A stretch of 64,000 nucleotides of DNA. Origin: Crambe crambe (lineage: Eukaryota > Porifera > Demospongiae > Poecilosclerida > Crambeidae). The notes under the pieces are model-generated. The model was not told the DNA's origin. It worked only from the letters and a program-made list of their open reading frames with translations, and ran no database searches. Of this stretch, positions 1 through 20,334 are shown piece by piece. The translations under genes were made by a program, and so were the position numbers. Numbering within the stretch: position 1 is the stretch's first letter; each line of letters opens with the position of its first letter. Location: positions 3,592,480 through 3,656,479 of the forward strand of contig OZ004593.1 of NCBI GenBank assembly GCA_963924555.1. The letters run 5' to 3'.

Positions 1-530
1 ATAGTTTTGATCTATAAGGAAAGAAATTTTTGGGGTTCAATGACATGACTCGCTGAAACTGCTCTTACATAGAAAATTGTTCTGCAGCTTTGTTCCGGAT
101 TTCCTGTACAGGGTCATATATAAACTTTGTATCCCTTTTAAGAATTTTAAAATTACAATCACGAGCAATTCTCGTACGCTTAAATGTGAACTTGAAAATT
201 ATCTATCAATTTTAAATAGAGAAACCAAGGCCGAGTGTATTTTGGGTGTCGCTTAGAATTTACAGTAATCTAGATGTTCGCTCGCAACCAAAAAATTCAT
301 TTTGTGCGATTGCCCACTAAAGAAAAACGTTTTGGAATTAAATCTTGAGTGATTATGTTTGTTCTATCGCATGGTGTATGAAATGTAGTAATTACAATAA
401 AGTTTAAAACAGTCTATTTTTACCATATTATGAATAATTGTGGCACTCGAAGCAGAGGTCATTGACCATTGTTATACTGTATTAATGGAATATTTGATAA
501 AGAAAAATTCTATATTTTAAGGCAGAGCTG
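1..530. repeat. Left copy of a flanking direct duplication
   Basis: This AT-rich stretch reappears in the same orientation at 48,126-48,635 with scattered substitutions and small indels. Matching phrases include the run around 'tagttttgatctat', the 'cctgtacagggtcatatata' segment and the 'gaagcagaggtcattgacca' segment. Homology is already present at base 1, so the duplication extends left of the window. It stops near 530, five bases before the first transposon terminus. I see no coding potential. Together the two copies bracket the whole palindromic complex. Confidence 0.8.
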
Positions 531-1146
531 GCTGCCGGTGTCACAGTTTGTTTTGTCGCCGGGAGATTCTGTCGCGGCGACAAGATATCCTAGGAAATTC
601 TGTCCCGAACGACCTAATCTCCTAGGATATTTCGCCGCCAGGATATATTGTCGCAGCTAGCTATATTAGATACTTGACGTAGCTACTTGATACTTCTCTT
701 ATAGGATATTTTGTTGCTCAGCATGACTATATTGGATATTACGTAGCAAGAGCATATAGCGGAGTATAGATATCTCCTATACATAAAGTAACAGTAAAAT
801 CTTCTATAGGATATTTGTTGTTCTCCTATGTTCTTCACGTGCATAGTTGTAGGTATAGCAATAGAGTGACAAAATCTCATATTTTGTTGCTCTCCGATAG
901 CTATATGTCCTTGACATCTCCAACTCCCAAAGAGATACTATATATTTCAACAAGTTGACTAGATTATGGACCAATCTTTTTTCTGTTGTTCATTTTGTGT
1001 TTATTTGTTATGGCTGTTGTTTTGTTGTTTTTTTTTAAATCCTCTCCTGGTTCCTATAGGCCAGTCTCTATGGATCATGGTATAATTGCCCAATCTTTTT
1101 TTTTTATTATAACTTATTAAAACGTCATCTTATGCTGCTGTAAATC

Positions 1147-1149
<3 letters not shown>

Positions 1150-1202
<53 letters not shown>
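1150..1202. repeat. (AAT)n microsatellite
   Basis: About 17 uninterrupted AAT units lie next to the start of the foldback element. The equivalent copy at 25,266-25,330 carries a similar but interrupted array, so the microsatellite predates the duplication. Confidence 0.95.
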
Positions 1203-1205
<3 letters not shown>

Positions 1206-1217
1206 GAGTAGATTTTC

Positions 1218-2147
1218 AATTATTGACCGCCATATATGAACGGACACAGCCTGGACATTAATAAATAAAATTTCACGATGGAAAGATGGAGAAAACATGC
1301 CCTAATTTAATATGATGTGCGAGGGATCAATGAAATAATACCGTGCAGATAATTCACCACAAAAGAAACGTCCGAAGATCACTTAACATCGGGTACCCCA
1401 TAGTAGAAATCACACAGTACACGATACCAACTAAGCCTACAGACTAACTGGTAGCCCCAAGCTGCTACTACAATCGTTCAACAATTCAACTTCCCAGCTG
1501 CAAACTGGGCGGAGTTAATAAAATTTAAAATGAACAGGTCAGCAACTTGATATTCGGACTGCGAACGATCCATTGACTCTTCCTGACAATTACAAAGCAT
1601 TAGAAGTAAGTTCTGGAGCAATTTTAAGTTAAAAAATAGCACATCCGACATATTTAGCCTAAGCTAAGATTTTGGCCGTGTATTCTGCTGAGCTGCGATA
1701 ATACATGGCAAAAACTTAGATACCAATCTTAGAATAAAGATACGCTAGATAAATATGTTGGATGTACTATTTTGCAACTAAAAAATGCTAAAATAACAGC
1801 CAAGAGATCTAGCAGTCCGAATATCAAGTTGCTGACCTATTCATTTTAAATTTTATTAGCTCCGCCCAGTTTGCAGCTGGGAAGTTGAATTGTTGAACGA
1901 CTGTAGTAACAATTTGGGGCTACCAGTTAGTCTGTAGGCTTAGTTGGTATCTAATTTTCAATGACATTGAGATTTTCCGATGTTAAGTGATCTTCGGACG
2001 TTTCTTTTGTGATGGATTTTCTGTCGCGCTTCGTATTTAATTAATGCACGTTTGCCCTATCTTTCCATCGTGGATTTTTATTTTATTAATGTCCAGGCTG
2101 TCCTCTGCAGTGTCCGTTCATATACGGCGGTCGATAATTGAAACTGC
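1218..2147. mobile_element. Foldback (long inverted repeat) element
   Basis: The left end, around 'aattattgaccgccatata', is matched in reverse at the right end by 'tatacggcggtcgataatt'. The arms are several hundred bases long. For example, 1,420-1,560 ('ccaactaagcctacagacta...') is the reverse complement of about 1,805-1,950. The centre holds a short palindrome around 1,675-1,712 ('cgtgtattctgctgag...aatacatggc'). There is no open frame of note. Truncated relatives lie at about 25,337-26,000 and 44,013-44,675. The class of transposon is unknown; a foldback MITE fits best. Confidence 0.75.
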
Positions 2148-2895
2148 GACAAAATCTCCTCAATCTCCTAAGATTGTTGCTCACTATTTTAGCTCTTGCT
2201 AACTAGCTATTATTAAAATCTCCTGTGGTATAATGAAATCTCTCAGGATTTAGCTACTTATCTAGCTCTATGCACAATAAGGTAGTCATATATGTAGCTA
2301 TAGCTATTGAGCATGTTATAGCAGTATATATAAAGAACTATAATTTTGTACTTTCTATAGTAGCTAAGAGACAAGCTAGCTATTATGCGTAAGTAGCTAT
2401 CTAGAATATTTTCCAATACTGATTTGTATAAAGCTCAATCATTAATTTACATCAATTATAAACATTCCATCCCTGTACATTTACAAAAATATTAACTTTT
2501 TAGCTAAGCAAGACACTAGAAAAAAGACATGCTCCTGAATAGCTAACAAGCTTAAGATTTTGATGCACCTATAAACATCATAGAAATATAGCTAATAACT
2601 AGTGAAAGAGATATTATTATGGAAGAGATTTATCACTAAGACAGAAACGACCTATGAGATTTTTTATTGCTAGGGCAATTTGTTGGTTTGCGATTGTCAG
2701 ATATAGTTATACAACCTCTCCAATGGCTACTTTATATGCAGCGACAATATATACCGGCGGCGACGAGGAGATTAGATCGCTCGCGACAGAATTTCTTAGG
2801 ATATTTTGTCGCCGCGACAGAATCTTCCAGCGACAAAATAAACTGTGACACCGGAAGGACAATAGTAGCTAATACATTGGCCAGCGAAGCTGGCT

Positions 2896-3122
2896 TATGT
2901 ATTATAATGCAGCGAGCGTTAGGTGTATGGGACGTACTATTCATGCACTGTTGTGTCTAGGAAACACTTGCCCAAAGGGCTCCCTAAGGCAACCAAAGAG
3001 TTTGAGGTTAGAAATATAAATATCGCTTTAAAACGGATATTTGCAGCGTTGCCAATATAGCGCATCGCATCGGTTAGTGCCGTGTACTATTGAACATGTG
3101 GTCTCGGGTTCGATTCCCGATA
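2896..3122 (+). mobile_element. tRNA-derived SINE
   Basis: The stretch ends in a tRNA-like module. An A-box-like 'tagcgcatcgcatcggttag' near 3,058 is followed by a good B box, GGTTCGATTCC, near 3,107. Ahead of it lies a body shared by all family copies here: 'gcgagcgttaggtgtatggg', 'tactattcatgcactgttgt', and 'ggctccctaaggcaacc'. The inverted equivalent in the right arm is at 43,020-43,260. Unusually, the tRNA-like part lies downstream of the body in this reading direction. It is not a functional tRNA gene, since no cloverleaf can be closed. Confidence 0.6.
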
Positions 3123-3638
3123 TGTAGCTAGCTATTGAGCTATGTTATAACAGTATATATATATAAACTATAACTTTTTACTTTCTATAGTAGCTAAGAG
3201 TCATGTTGCTCTATAGTTTCTAGCTAGCTAGCTATTACACGTGAGTAGCTATCTAGAATATTTTCCAATACTGATTTGTATAAAGCTCAATCATGCATTC
3301 ACATCAATATAGATTATAAATATTCCATCGCTGTGCACTTGCAACTTTCTAGCTAAGTAAGACACTAGAAAAAAAACATGCTACTTTCAAGTATGAGCGA
3401 ATACACCGAACTATAGGTGAATAGCTAACAAGCTTGAGATTTCAATGCACCTATGAACAGCATAGAAATATAGCTATAACTAGTGAAAATATCCTAGGAG
3501 ATATCATTATAGAAGAAATTCATCACTAAGACAGAAACGACTTAGATTTTTTATTGCTAGTGCAATTTGTTGGTGAGCGATTGCCTTTGTATAATCAGAT
3601 ATAGCTATACCACCTTTCTAATAGCTACTTTATATGCA

Positions 3639-3767
3639 GCGACAATATATCCAGGTGGGGACGAAATATCCTAGGAGATTAGGTTGTTCGCGACAGAATT
3701 TCCTAGGATATTTTGTCGCCGTGACAGAATCTCCCAGCGACAAAATACCGGTAAACTGTGATACCGG
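3639..3767 (-). repeat. CCGGTGTCACAG-family terminal repeat
   Basis: The family core is in reverse orientation and ends near 3,767 as 'accggtaaactgtgatacc'. The extra 'accggta' inside the end also occurs in the copies at 23,701 and 42,408, which ties these three together as duplicates of one insertion. Confidence 0.75.
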
Positions 3768-3779
3768 GACTATATATTA

Positions 3780-3990
3780 TAATGGCTCCTGAAAGGGAGT
3801 GAACGCAGCGAGCGTTATTCGCGCAGGGTTCCGTTAGGCAACCAAAGGGTTTGAAGTTAGGTATTTTGCACTGTAGCGCATCGGTTAGTACATAGATATA
3901 TTACACGTGTCGTATATCTATGGTTAGTACTGCGTGCTATTGAATGTGTGGTCCGCCGTTCGATTCCCAAATTAGAGTGTTTTTTTTTTC
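3780..3990 (+). mobile_element. tRNA-derived SINE with an internal inverted insertion
   Basis: Same SINE family as at 2,896. Body words 'ggctcctgaaagggagtgaa' and 'gttaggcaaccaaagg' precede 'tgtagcgcatcggttagtac'. The A-box region is then split by a small palindromic insertion ('atagatatattacacgtgtcgtatatctat') and duplicated ('ggttagtactgcgtg'). A B-box-like 'gttcgattccc' follows near 3,958. Equivalent inverted copies with the same insertion lie at 23,490-23,700 and 42,215-42,405. Confidence 0.6.
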
Positions 3991-4156
3991 CATGCAGTCT
4001 GAATCTGTGAAGAAGTGGCATGAACGGACCGCTCCCATCGCCGGGACTGTAGACACAGCCTATATGGAACTCTGTAGTAGAAAAGATCTAGGAGATTTTC
4101 ATTGCTAGGAGAGCAAATCAGATATAGCTATAAACCTCTCCGATAGCTACTTTATT

Positions 4157-4274
4157 AATGCAGCGACAATATATCCTGGCGGCGTAGGAGATTAGGTCGC
4201 TCGCGACAGAATATCCTAGGATATTTTGTCGCCGCGACAGAATATCCCAGCGATAAAATAAACTGTGATACCAG
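4157..4274 (-). repeat. CCGGTGTCACAG-family terminal repeat at the outer edge of LARS2 block 1
   Basis: The core is in reverse orientation and ends at 4,274 as 'aactgtgataccag'. It is followed directly by 'atgctagacctgcccac', the edge of the LARS2/ankyrin block. The mirror junctions are at 20,067, 26,332 and 41,919. The block is therefore bounded by the same repeat pointing outward on both sides. Confidence 0.8.
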
Positions 4275-4462
4275 ATGCTAGACCTGCCCACATATAACTA
4301 GCTCTATCTCAAAGATCAATCAAACACACGAACGCGTAACTCATATCATACTCCGCCCCGGGATTGGAAACGGGAGATTTCCCGCGGACACTCCGTGTTG
4401 GAGGAGAAGTTGCGCACGAAAATGATTGTCTCTACGACAATAACCTATAAAGCTAGGATAGC

Positions 4463-5637
4463 TAGCTCTGGCTTTAGAAGGTCTTAGCAAACATACTATA
4501 GATGAGCTGAAAGGACAAGGTAAGCTTACAGTACTTACAAGTATCTATAAATAACAGTCGTCATTAGCAGTACAATAAATTTACTATAAATCATCACAGG
4601 TCTGTTGCTGAAGGCTGTCAATGTTTTACTAGCAGATGATTCTTTCAAATCAGATATCGAAGCTACATGTAAAGTTCATAAAAACCATCTCGCTTTATCA
4701 TCAAGAATGAAACCGTCGTTTCGATATTTTAAGCCAGATCATAGCAGTGGTGCTAGGTAGCTGCATCAAATGAATGAAACAAAGAGCAAACGTGCATGGT
4801 CATGAAATGATCATAAAACGATGAAATGATTGAATGATGAAATAAAATGAAATGACGATTTGAAAATAGCTGGAACACTTGATATACACAATTTATAGGA
4901 TCTATGCAGCTCGTATAGTTGGGAAATGATATATGCTCCATTTCAAATCTTCAGCTGTAATGTTCTTGACGAGGATTCTTTGATTGAGGTACTCGATCAA
5001 CAAGTATAGCTATTTTGAGGTGCATCGAGAATGATCCACGTAAATGGTATACTATTGTTACTGTCATTATAAGTGGGTCAAATTCAAAATCAGCCCATTT
5101 TTTGCCATCTGAATATTGATTGCCCTATAGTGCCTTAAGTATTGCAGTGGTATTTGAAGCTTGACTTCTATAAAATTAATGTAGACAAAGATAGGGGAAG
5201 GATGGAACTTCCTGTCTTCCAACTTTGACAATCGTACTTAGAAAACTCTGCCATAAACTGGTACCTGTCTGAATTATATTTTTGTCTGATTATTGATTTT
5301 TTTGGACAACTCCTTTCATGATGTATACGAATTAACAGACGCAGTAAAGATTCTGAATCGTCTTTTGATACCTAAATCGTAAATACCAGATGCCAAAAAA
5401 GGTGTCTGGTAAGTGATAATTGATCACTTACTCGATTGTTGTAAGAGGTTGACGCACAAGGTGATTCTGGGTGGTCAGCATTAATGAACGCAACTAAAGA
5501 AGAACACAAAGAACTTTTATTAAGGAGTGGAGCCACAATGGACTTACAGGAAAAATTTGGAAGGTCTGCATTAATAATTGCAATTGAACAAAATCAAAAT
5601 GAAATGGCAAGTTGGTTGCTTGAAAAGGGTGCTGCAC
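4463..5637 (+). pseudogene. Ankyrin-repeat gene fragment, copy 1
   Basis: Three pieces of one split gene can be read. The first, about 4,463-4,520, translates as ALEGLSKHTIDELKGQ before a GTAAGC donor. The second, about 4,603-4,757, begins LLLKAVNVLLADDSFKSD. The third, about 5,446-5,637, contains SGWSALMNATKEEHKELLL and FGRSALIIAIEQNQNEMASW. The last has the ankyrin pattern G-x-S-A-L-x-x-A...LL-x-x-G-A. The fragment stops inside a repeat (LLEKGAA) and is joined straight to 'cagtctagtacataattag'. Copies 2, 3 and 5 carry about 1 kb more at this point, so a deletion has removed the remaining repeats. Copy 4 has the same deletion. The fragment lies tail to tail with the LARS2 copy. The parent gene is unknown. 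Confidence 0.65.
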
Positions 5638-5802
5638 AGTCTAGTACATAATTAGTGCATTCCATAATTCCTTTAGCTATAATAGTTATAGTTGCTGTGC
5701 ACACACATCACTCTACCAAGACTTAGCCATGACTCCGAAATATTTATAAAGGTGAGATGAGACAATATTGATTTTCCAAAGCTGCATTATACAAAAATTA
5801 TA

Positions 5803-10820
<5,018 letters not shown>

Positions 10821-10865
10821 ATCCATCTTTACTAAAGGAACTCTTTACCTACTAGTAGTGATTCC

Positions 10866-11355
10866 GTCACAGTTTATTTTCTCGCTGGGAGATTCTGTTG
10901 TGGCGGCCAAATATTCTAGGAAATTCGACATAATCTCCCAGGATATTTTGTCGCCGCCAGGATATATTGTCGCTTCATGTGAAGTAGGTGGTATAGCTGT
11001 ATCTGATGATTATACAAAGACAATCGCTCCAACAAATTGCTCTCCTAGCTAGCAATAAAAAATCACTATTTTTATTCTGTCTTAGTGTTCAATAGTGATA
11101 ATATCTCCTAGCCTAAGGATATTTTTCATTAACTACATTAATATAGTCGTGAATGCAGTGCTGAGCAACGAAATATCCTATAAGAGATGTATCAAGTAGC
11201 TATAGCTAGTTGCGATAATATATCCTGGCGGCGACAAAATATCCTAGGAGATTATGACAGAATTTCCTAGGATATTTGTCGCCGCGACAGAATCTCCCAG
11301 CATAGATAATATAATACTAATTATGCTCCCAGTGACAAAATAAACTGTGACACTG
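10866..11355. mobile_element. Complete short CCGGTGTCACAG-family element at the centre of the left inner palindrome
   Basis: The left end 'gtcacagtttattttctcgc' at 10,866 is mirrored by '...gacaaaataaactgtgac' ending near 11,355, giving an element of about 490 bp with long inverted ends. The right end carries a small insertion ('atagataatataatactaattatg'). There is no coding frame. It sits exactly where LARS2 copy 1 loses its 5' exons. The counterpart in the right arm is 34,209-34,698. Confidence 0.75.
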
Positions 11356-11404
11356 GCACCAGGACACTTAGAAAAATTATCAAAGGTTGAAAGAGAAACA
11401 AAAA

Positions 11405-11512
11405 GTCCAGGAGATTCTGTTGCGGCAACAAAATATCCTAAGAAATTCTGTCGCGAGCGACTTAATCTCCTATAGGATATTTTGTCGCCCCCAGGATATA
11501 TTGTCACAGCTA
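11405..11512 (+). repeat. Partial CCGGTGTCACAG-family repeat
   Basis: The core is present ('ggagattctgttgcggcaac', 'cgcgagcgacttaatctcct', 'ccaggatatattgtcac') but the outermost GGTGTCACAG is missing. It is mirrored at 34,044-34,155. Confidence 0.65.
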
Positions 11513-11639
11513 GCTATACCATAGATACATCTCCTATAGGATATTTTGTTGCATGCATGACTATATTGGATAATACATAGCCAGAGCATAGATAGCGGAG
11601 TATAGAATATACAAAGCAAAATCTCCTATAGTCACTCAC

Positions 11640-12150
11640 CATAATTATAAAATCTCCTAGGATATTTGTTGCTTTTGCTGAGTGTGCAGAACGAAATGCT
11701 CATGCGAGTTTTCCCTTCCCTTTGGTTGGTAAAGGGTCGGCCTGCAACGTCTCAGCTCAGATCATGTCAGGGAGTGAGGTTATCCATGATGCGGTTCCAC
11801 ACACCCGGTACCCTGTTTTATCCAGAGAACATGATTCAATGAATTTCTTCTGGACCTCTAGATTCTCCTGACTCGAGTTCCATTTCTCTTCCTGGGCTTC
11901 AATATGGACATTCTCCTCTGTTAATGGACTTAATGGAATCAATGGCTGTCACGAACCAGTCCAAAGTTATTTGACAAGGCTATAATTCACGGGATCTGGA
12001 GAGATAGCTATGGCAGCGTTGGCTGATGTTGAATAACTCTCTAGAGTTGGACTTGTTTGCATCATAATTATATTTGCATCATCTAGAACGAGCTAAAATA
12101 TGCGCGACACTATCTCATAGCTCACAGGAGCGACGAAATATCCCGGTAAA
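11640..12150. other. Spacer between LARS2 copies 1 and 2, with a conserved 61-codon frame
   Basis: No recognised gene. The minus strand from 11,942 to 11,757 reads MIPLSPLTEENVHIEAQEEK and continues for 61 codons. Almost the same frame is kept at 33,625-33,810 on the plus strand, with one internal residue changed (V to L) and a different last residue. A stretch like IEAQEEKW faintly recalls the start of class I synthetases, but there is no HIGH motif after it and I do not accept it as LARS2. Conservation between arms is expected from duplication alone. Confidence 0.3.
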
Positions 12151-12159
12151 TTGTGCGGT

Positions 12160-16410
<4,251 letters not shown>

Positions 16411-17169
16411 TATAATTTTTGTATAATGCAGCTTTGGAAAATCGATATTGTCTCATCTCACCTTTATTAATATTTCAGAGTCATGGCTAAGTCTTGGTAG
16501 AGTGATATGTGTGCACAGCAACTAAAACTATTATAGCTAAAGGAATTATGGAATGCGCTAATTATGTACTAGACTGTTATTATAGCTGTGTGATCAATAC
16601 TTCATGTAGTTATTAAGGTTATTACAGGGGAGAGGTTGAATTGTGATCACAAAGTTACACACTGAAATTTCCAAGAGAAACTTGAAGGAAACACGGTGTA
16701 TTTTTTTGTACACAAGGGCACGGTATATTTCATGACATTTTAATAGAAAACAAGGAAACATGCTGTGCCTTCATATATTCTATGAATTTCCTTATCAAGT
16801 TTCCTTCAGGTTTCAGGCTAAGATATCTCCTAATTTTCAGTGACACATTCAATGTATAATGGGGCTTCATAAAACAGTGTCAACCACCCATTCTACGACT
16901 TCTATTGTGTTCAAAATTCATTGCCATGACGCTAAGGGAGAGAGAGGAGGGGTATGGGGCTTAGCATTACAATGATGCTATTAATCGTTGGAAAATTGAC
17001 AGTCAAGGCAGCAGAGGAGTCTTGTTTCTTTGATAACTCTCATGCCATTCTTGTTCGTGCAAACATCAATTTATTATAAAAAGGCACTAATAGATGTGAT
17101 TAACATTGACCATTATTATGTAGTGTAAACTGACTTTTGTGGCAGAACTGAAGAACAATACACTGTCCA

Positions 17170-18730
17170 TGTGATGTGCTCTTCTTCACATGCAAGGAAT
17201 ATAGCCGACTTCCCTTCATTTTCCTGCAGGTCAGTTTGAGCATGTTATCAAGAAGCAAGTTGACCACTTCCTTATGTCCCTGTCTACTGGCAAGCAATAA
17301 AGCACTCCACCCATCTTTATCCTGCAAGTTGATATTTAATAGCGCCACAGCCCAGTAGTACATCCAACCACTTCAGTGTGTCCAGCTTTGCTGATATCAA
17401 AGGAGAGAATCCATTTCTGTTAAATAGTAGATCGACCTGAGCACCATTTTCCAATAGTACTTTGAGTGCTTCGCTCTTATTCTGTATAGCTGCATATCAA
17501 ACAGTTGATAGGTCTCCTTTTGAACACACATCTATCTGAGCACCACTTTCTAGCGACATTCCCATTTGCACTTGCACTCATCAATGCTGATGATCCATCA
17601 TTCTGCACTAAGTTGACTGCAGCACACTTTTCAAGCAACCAACTTGCCATTTCATTTTGATTTTGTTCAATTGTAATTATTAATGCAGACCTTCCAAATT
17701 TTTCCTGTAAGTCTATTGTGGTTCCACTCCTTAATAAAAGTTCTTTGTGTTAATGCTGACCACCCAGAATCACCTTGTGTGTCAACCTCTTCGAGTAAGT
17801 GAGATGGATCAATTACCAGACACTTTTTTTGGCATCTGGTACCTACGATTTAGGTATCAAAAGACGATTCAGAATCCTTACTGTGGCTGTTAATTCATAT
17901 ACATTATTAAAGGAGTTCTCCAAAAAATCAATAATCAGACAAAAATATATTTCAGATGGGTACCAGTTTATGCCAGAGTTTTCTAGGTACAATTGTCAAA
18001 GTTGGAAGACCTTCCTTCAAATACCACTGCAATACAAACCTGAACTTAAGGCACTATAGGGTAATCAATATTCAGACGGCAAAAAATGGGCTAATTTTGA
18101 ATTTGACCAACTTATAATGACAGTGACAATAGTACCATTTACATGGATCATTCTCGATGCACCTCAAAATAGCTATACCTGTTGATCGAGTACCTCAATC
18201 AAAGAATCCTCATCAAGAAGATTATAGCTGAAGATTTGAAATGGAGCACATATCATTTCCCAACTATACAGGCTACATAGATCCTATAAATAGTGTATAT
18301 CAAGTGTTCCAGCTATATTGAAACCATTTCAAATCATTTCATTTCATCATTTTATGATCATTTCATGACCATGCACGTTTGCTCTCTGTTTTTATTTTGT
18401 TTTCTTCATTTGATGCAGCTACCTAGCACCACTGCTATAATCTGGCTTCAAATATTGAAACGACGGTTTCATTCTTGATGATAAAGCGAGATGGTTTTTA
18501 TGAACTTTATATGTAGCTTCAGTATCTAATTTGAAAGAATCATTTGCTAGTAAAACATTGACAGCCTTCAGCAACAGACCTGTGATAATTTATAGTAAAT
18601 TTATTGTACTGGCATAATGATGACTGTGATTTATAGCTACTTGTAAGTACTGTAAGCTTACCTTGTCCTTTCAGCTCATCTATAGTATGCTTGCTAAGAC
18701 CTTCTAAAGCCAGAGCTAGCTACCCTAGCT
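17170..18730 (-). pseudogene. Ankyrin-repeat gene fragment, copy 2
   Basis: On the minus strand the exon remnants at about 18,730-18,690 and 18,590-18,440 match the first two pieces of copy 1 (KHTIDELKG; LLLKAVNVLLA). From about 17,790 to 17,170 run four or more degenerate ankyrin repeats, including MASWLLEKCAAVNLVQNDGS, ALKVLLENGAQVDLLFNRNG and DGWSALLLASRQGHKEVVNL. The terminal part, 17,363-17,100, is an open 87-codon frame whose translation is identical to that of copy 3 (28,222-28,485). A deletion removes most of one repeat after SASANGNV; copy 3 has the same one. It is tail to tail with LARS2 copy 2. Intracellular protein-binding repeats are the family role, but the parent gene is not identifiable. 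Confidence 0.7.
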
Positions 18731-18813
18731 TTATAGATTATTGTCGTATAACTTTCTCCTCCAACACTGAGTGTCCGCGGGAAATCTCCCGGGGCGGAGT
18801 ATAGTAGCTATCT

Positions 18814-19990
18814 ATGATTTTTTTTTTTTTTTTTTTAACGTTGCTCAGCAACTGAAATATAAAGATGTAGAGAGGAGAAGTAAATAATAAGAAAAGTGAG
18901 ACAAAAGGTTAGGGTGACGTGTGATTAGTCCAATGCTGGGATGTGGCAGACCCGGGTGATAAGATCTGTTGGGGCCTCCGGTTCCCTGGTTGCATGGCCA
19001 ATGGTGGAACAGGCGCCCCTGATGCTCATGATAGCTGCACGTAGCAGAGAGAATGAGAGACGACATCGGATCCAGCCCATGGTGTTGCTGTAGATATCAT
19101 CTCTTTGTTGAGATAAGAGTGGCCAGTCTCTTGTATGTGTTTATAGCAGCACGTCCCATGCCACCAGTGCAAGACAGAACGAGGGGAGTGAAAGAGCCAT
19201 GTTCAACTTCTCTGATTCGTTGATCATAGGACCTTTCTTTGCATTTTCATGAGATCTGTAGCAAGTTGTTAGTTGGGAGTTTCGGTTTGAGGGAGCATAT
19301 GGGTTGAAAACCCTTACATCAAAGAAAGCTCTCTCGTACCTACTTCCCCAGAAGCCATCAGCAGCGATGTCTAAGCGGGCTCCACTCTGACGATTTGATG
19401 ATTGATTGTGGAGGGCTTCACCTTGTAGTGGCTGGAGATGTGGCTCTATTGCCACATTGTGGCAAACTTCTGAAAGGAGATGTGCAGTGAAGTCCCGAAT
19501 CTTATTATGTCTGATGGATGGATAACCTCCAGTGGGGCAGGAGAAGGCATGTTCCACTGAGAAGTTGTGGCCACATGAGCAGGAGGGTGGAGTTTTGATC
19601 AGCTGCCAACCATACCTCAGGACCAAAGCGTCCCTGAAAGCACTCTTGTGGAGTGAGAATCTAAACTCTTCCACGGGCAGTACGGTCAGCCAATTTGAGG
19701 CTCCTTTTTCTTGAGAAAGATCCATAGCTCTTTGCAGCTCGATAGGTAGATTAGCTCTAACTGAACTGGCCTGAGTGTTCTGAATGGCGCGCTTTCTTTT
19801 CTTCACACCAGAGACAGCAGAAAGCTGCTCTGCATGGGCTTCGTAGGGATAGGAGCTCTCCTGTGCTAGGATGAGGTCAACTAGTGGCTTGGTTACGTTC
19901 TTTGAAGCTGAGAATTCCTCGCTGGCTGTGGTGGAGGGATTGGTGAGTCCTAACCCACCCAGTCGGCATGGGAGAGCTAGTAAGTCCCTC
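18814..19990 (-). mobile_element. 5'-truncated non-LTR retrotransposon with an open C-terminal frame
   Basis: A poly-T run at about 18,819-18,836 marks the poly-A end of a minus-strand insertion. The 8-bp target duplication TCTATGAT lies on both sides, just before the poly-T and at about 19,989-19,996. Copy 3 keeps the unoccupied site near 26,403. The minus-strand frame is open from about 19,985 to 19,141. It starts with LPCRLGGLGLTNPSTTASEE, as found after reverse transcriptase domains, and continues into the 221-codon frame at 19,806-19,141. A Cys/His cluster (CSCGHNFSVEHAFSC) is followed by RHNKIRDF and by GARLDIAADGFWG...FFDVRVFNP. This order resembles the zinc knuckle plus restriction-like endonuclease tail of some LINEs. 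The catalytic assignment is inference. Confidence 0.8.
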
Positions 19991-20066
19991 TATGATATGA
20001 GTTACGCGTTCATGTGTTGATTGATCTTTGAGATAGAGCTAGTTATAATGTGGGCAGGTCTAGCTT

Positions 20067-20334
20067 CCGGTGTCACAGTTTATTTTGTCGTTGGGAGATT
20101 CTGTCGCGGCGACAAAATATTCTAGGAAATTCTGTCGCGAGCGACCTAATCTCCTACACCGCCAGTATATATTGTCGCTGCATTAATAAAGTAGGTATCG
20201 GAGAGGTGGTATAGCTATATCTGATTATACAAAGAGAATCGCTCACCAACAAATTGCTCTCCTAGCAATAATCTTCTAGATCGTTTCTACTACAGAGTTC
20301 GATATAGGCTGTGTATACAGTCCCGGTGTCATAA
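20067..20334 (+). repeat. CCGGTGTCACAG-family terminal repeat at the inner edge of LARS2 block 1
   Basis: It starts CCGGTGTCACAGTTTATTTT at 20,067, directly after 'gtgggcaggtctagctt', which mirrors the block edge at 4,275. The sequence runs about 270 bp to 'gtatacagtcccggtgtca', where the next element begins. The reverse copy is 26,075-26,332. Confidence 0.8.

Larger units (their letters stand above)
535..2854. mobile_element. Terminal-inverted-repeat element of the CCGGTGTCACAG family, with a nested foldback element
   Basis: The left end at 535 reads CCGGTGTCACAGTTTG and runs into the family core: alternating 'GTCGC' and 'CCTAGGA' words that fold on themselves. The right end at 2,854 reads as the reverse complement, ...AACTGTGACACCGG. 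The interior holds no transposase-like reading frame, so this is a non-autonomous (MITE-like) element. It is interrupted by the foldback element at 1,218-2,147 and an AAT microsatellite. Several short open frames over the ends, such as 2,654-2,848, come only from the repeat and are not genes. Related interiors occur at 24,650-26,000 (same orientation) and 43,299-44,675 (inverted). Confidence 0.7.

Noticed and set aside
1140..1205. Possible CRISPR-like or structured array
   Set aside because: It is a simple AAT microsatellite. No repeat-spacer pattern exists in the window and the organism is eukaryotic.
3050..3125. Possible tRNA gene (good B box)
   Set aside because: Neither the acceptor nor the anticodon stem can be paired, and the sequence recurs with the SINE body, so it is a SINE module.
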